Source: Ensifer sp. LCM 4579 (GTDB lineage Bacteria > Pseudomonadota > Alphaproteobacteria > Rhizobiales > Rhizobiaceae). Taken from it: 64,000 nt of DNA. This document shows positions 63,895-64,000 of this stretch, in pieces. The stretch spans positions 329,502 through 393,501 of the forward strand of contig NZ_MDDV01000002.1 of the NCBI RefSeq assembly GCF_001854885.1, in the 5' to 3' direction. The notes beneath the pieces are model-generated. The model did not search any database, was not told where the DNA came from, and saw only the letters and a list, made by a program, of their open reading frames with translations. A program made the translations under genes and the position numbers. Each line of letters begins with the position of its first letter. Position 1 is the stretch's first letter.

Positions 63895-64000
63895 TTCACG
63901 GCGCTGCTAGGGTCTGTAGACATTCGTTTGATAGCTCTCCGAATTCTCGCGCCATGCGAGTCCTGTGGGGTTTGGCATAGGGAAACGAGTCTGGGCGAGA
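63895..64000. other. Window end, possible mobile-element border
   Basis: The last 106 bases hold no recognisable gene. GGGTCTGTAGACATTCGTTTG (from 63910, 21 bases in all) resembles the outer ends of some IS5-group insertion sequences, but the inner part is cut off by the window edge, so this is only a hint. Confidence 0.2.

Overview
The window is about 64 kb of GC-rich alphaproteobacterial chromosome. It most closely resembles a Sinorhizobium/Ensifer species (S. meliloti, S. medicae or S. fredii group). The reasons are the mucR-type C2H2 zinc-finger regulator, the small protein FeuN in front of the FeuP/FeuQ pair, the cycHJKL (ccmIEFH) order followed by degP, a general-stress (RpoE2/EcfG-type) promoter, and several palindromic intergenic elements like the RIMEs described in rhizobia. 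The species is inferred from gene content and order, not from a search.

Layout. 1-6.3 kb (all minus): SelO AMPylase, a DUF1697 protein, an oligopeptidase B-type S9 peptidase, an NmrA-like NAD(P)-binding protein and a two-domain VOC (glyoxalase/dioxygenase fold) protein. 6.4-8.4 kb (plus): a universal stress protein preceded by a perfect FNR/FixK-type site, a short DksA/TraR zinc-finger protein and a hemolysin III/PAQR membrane protein. 8.47-9.25 kb (minus): two decayed genes, a small exported protein broken by several frameshifts and an msrB remnant. 9.3-15.3 kb: a complete, tightly overlapping seven-gene Mrp/Mnh/Pha cation/proton antiporter operon. 15.3-16.1 kb: mucR with a long leader. 16.3-28.7 kb: sufE, housekeeping hypotheticals (DUF5330, DUF1491, DUF2336, DUF1254, DUF1214), a PAS histidine kinase overlapping a peptidoglycan-binding protein gene, an exported SH3 protein, a DUF883 stress protein with an EcfG-type promoter, a class A penicillin-binding protein, a YcgN-family protein and a MmcQ/YjbR protein.

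28.8-46.4 kb: feuNPQ (envelope/osmotic signalling), a lipoprotein, the cytochrome c maturation genes ccmI-ccmE-ccmF-ccmH coupled by four-base overlaps, a DegP-family periplasmic protease, a second two-component pair, glnE (nitrogen control of glutamine synthetase) and a large double-PAS histidine kinase. 46.7-56.7 kb: aminopeptidase N, a DMT exporter, an MFS transporter, two very small genes behind a GCAATG inverted repeat, a uracil-DNA glycosylase-like protein lacking two of the four Fe-S cysteines, an Hsp70-like ATPase and ETF-ubiquinone oxidoreductase. 57-64 kb: a betaine/choline-type ABC binding protein and permease with no ATPase beside them, a YegS-like lipid kinase, and a polyprenyl-linked glycosylation set (GT39, GT2, UPF0104 membrane protein).

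The window is mostly core chromosome. I see no rRNA, tRNA, CRISPR array, prophage or complete insertion sequence, and no clear novel multi-gene system. The observations worth following are regulatory (FixK-type, EcfG-type, LiuR-like and CtrA-like sites and the mucR leader hairpin), the decayed genes at 8.5-9.25 kb, the Fe-S-poor UDG, the unannotated-size small genes, and the palindromic repeat family.
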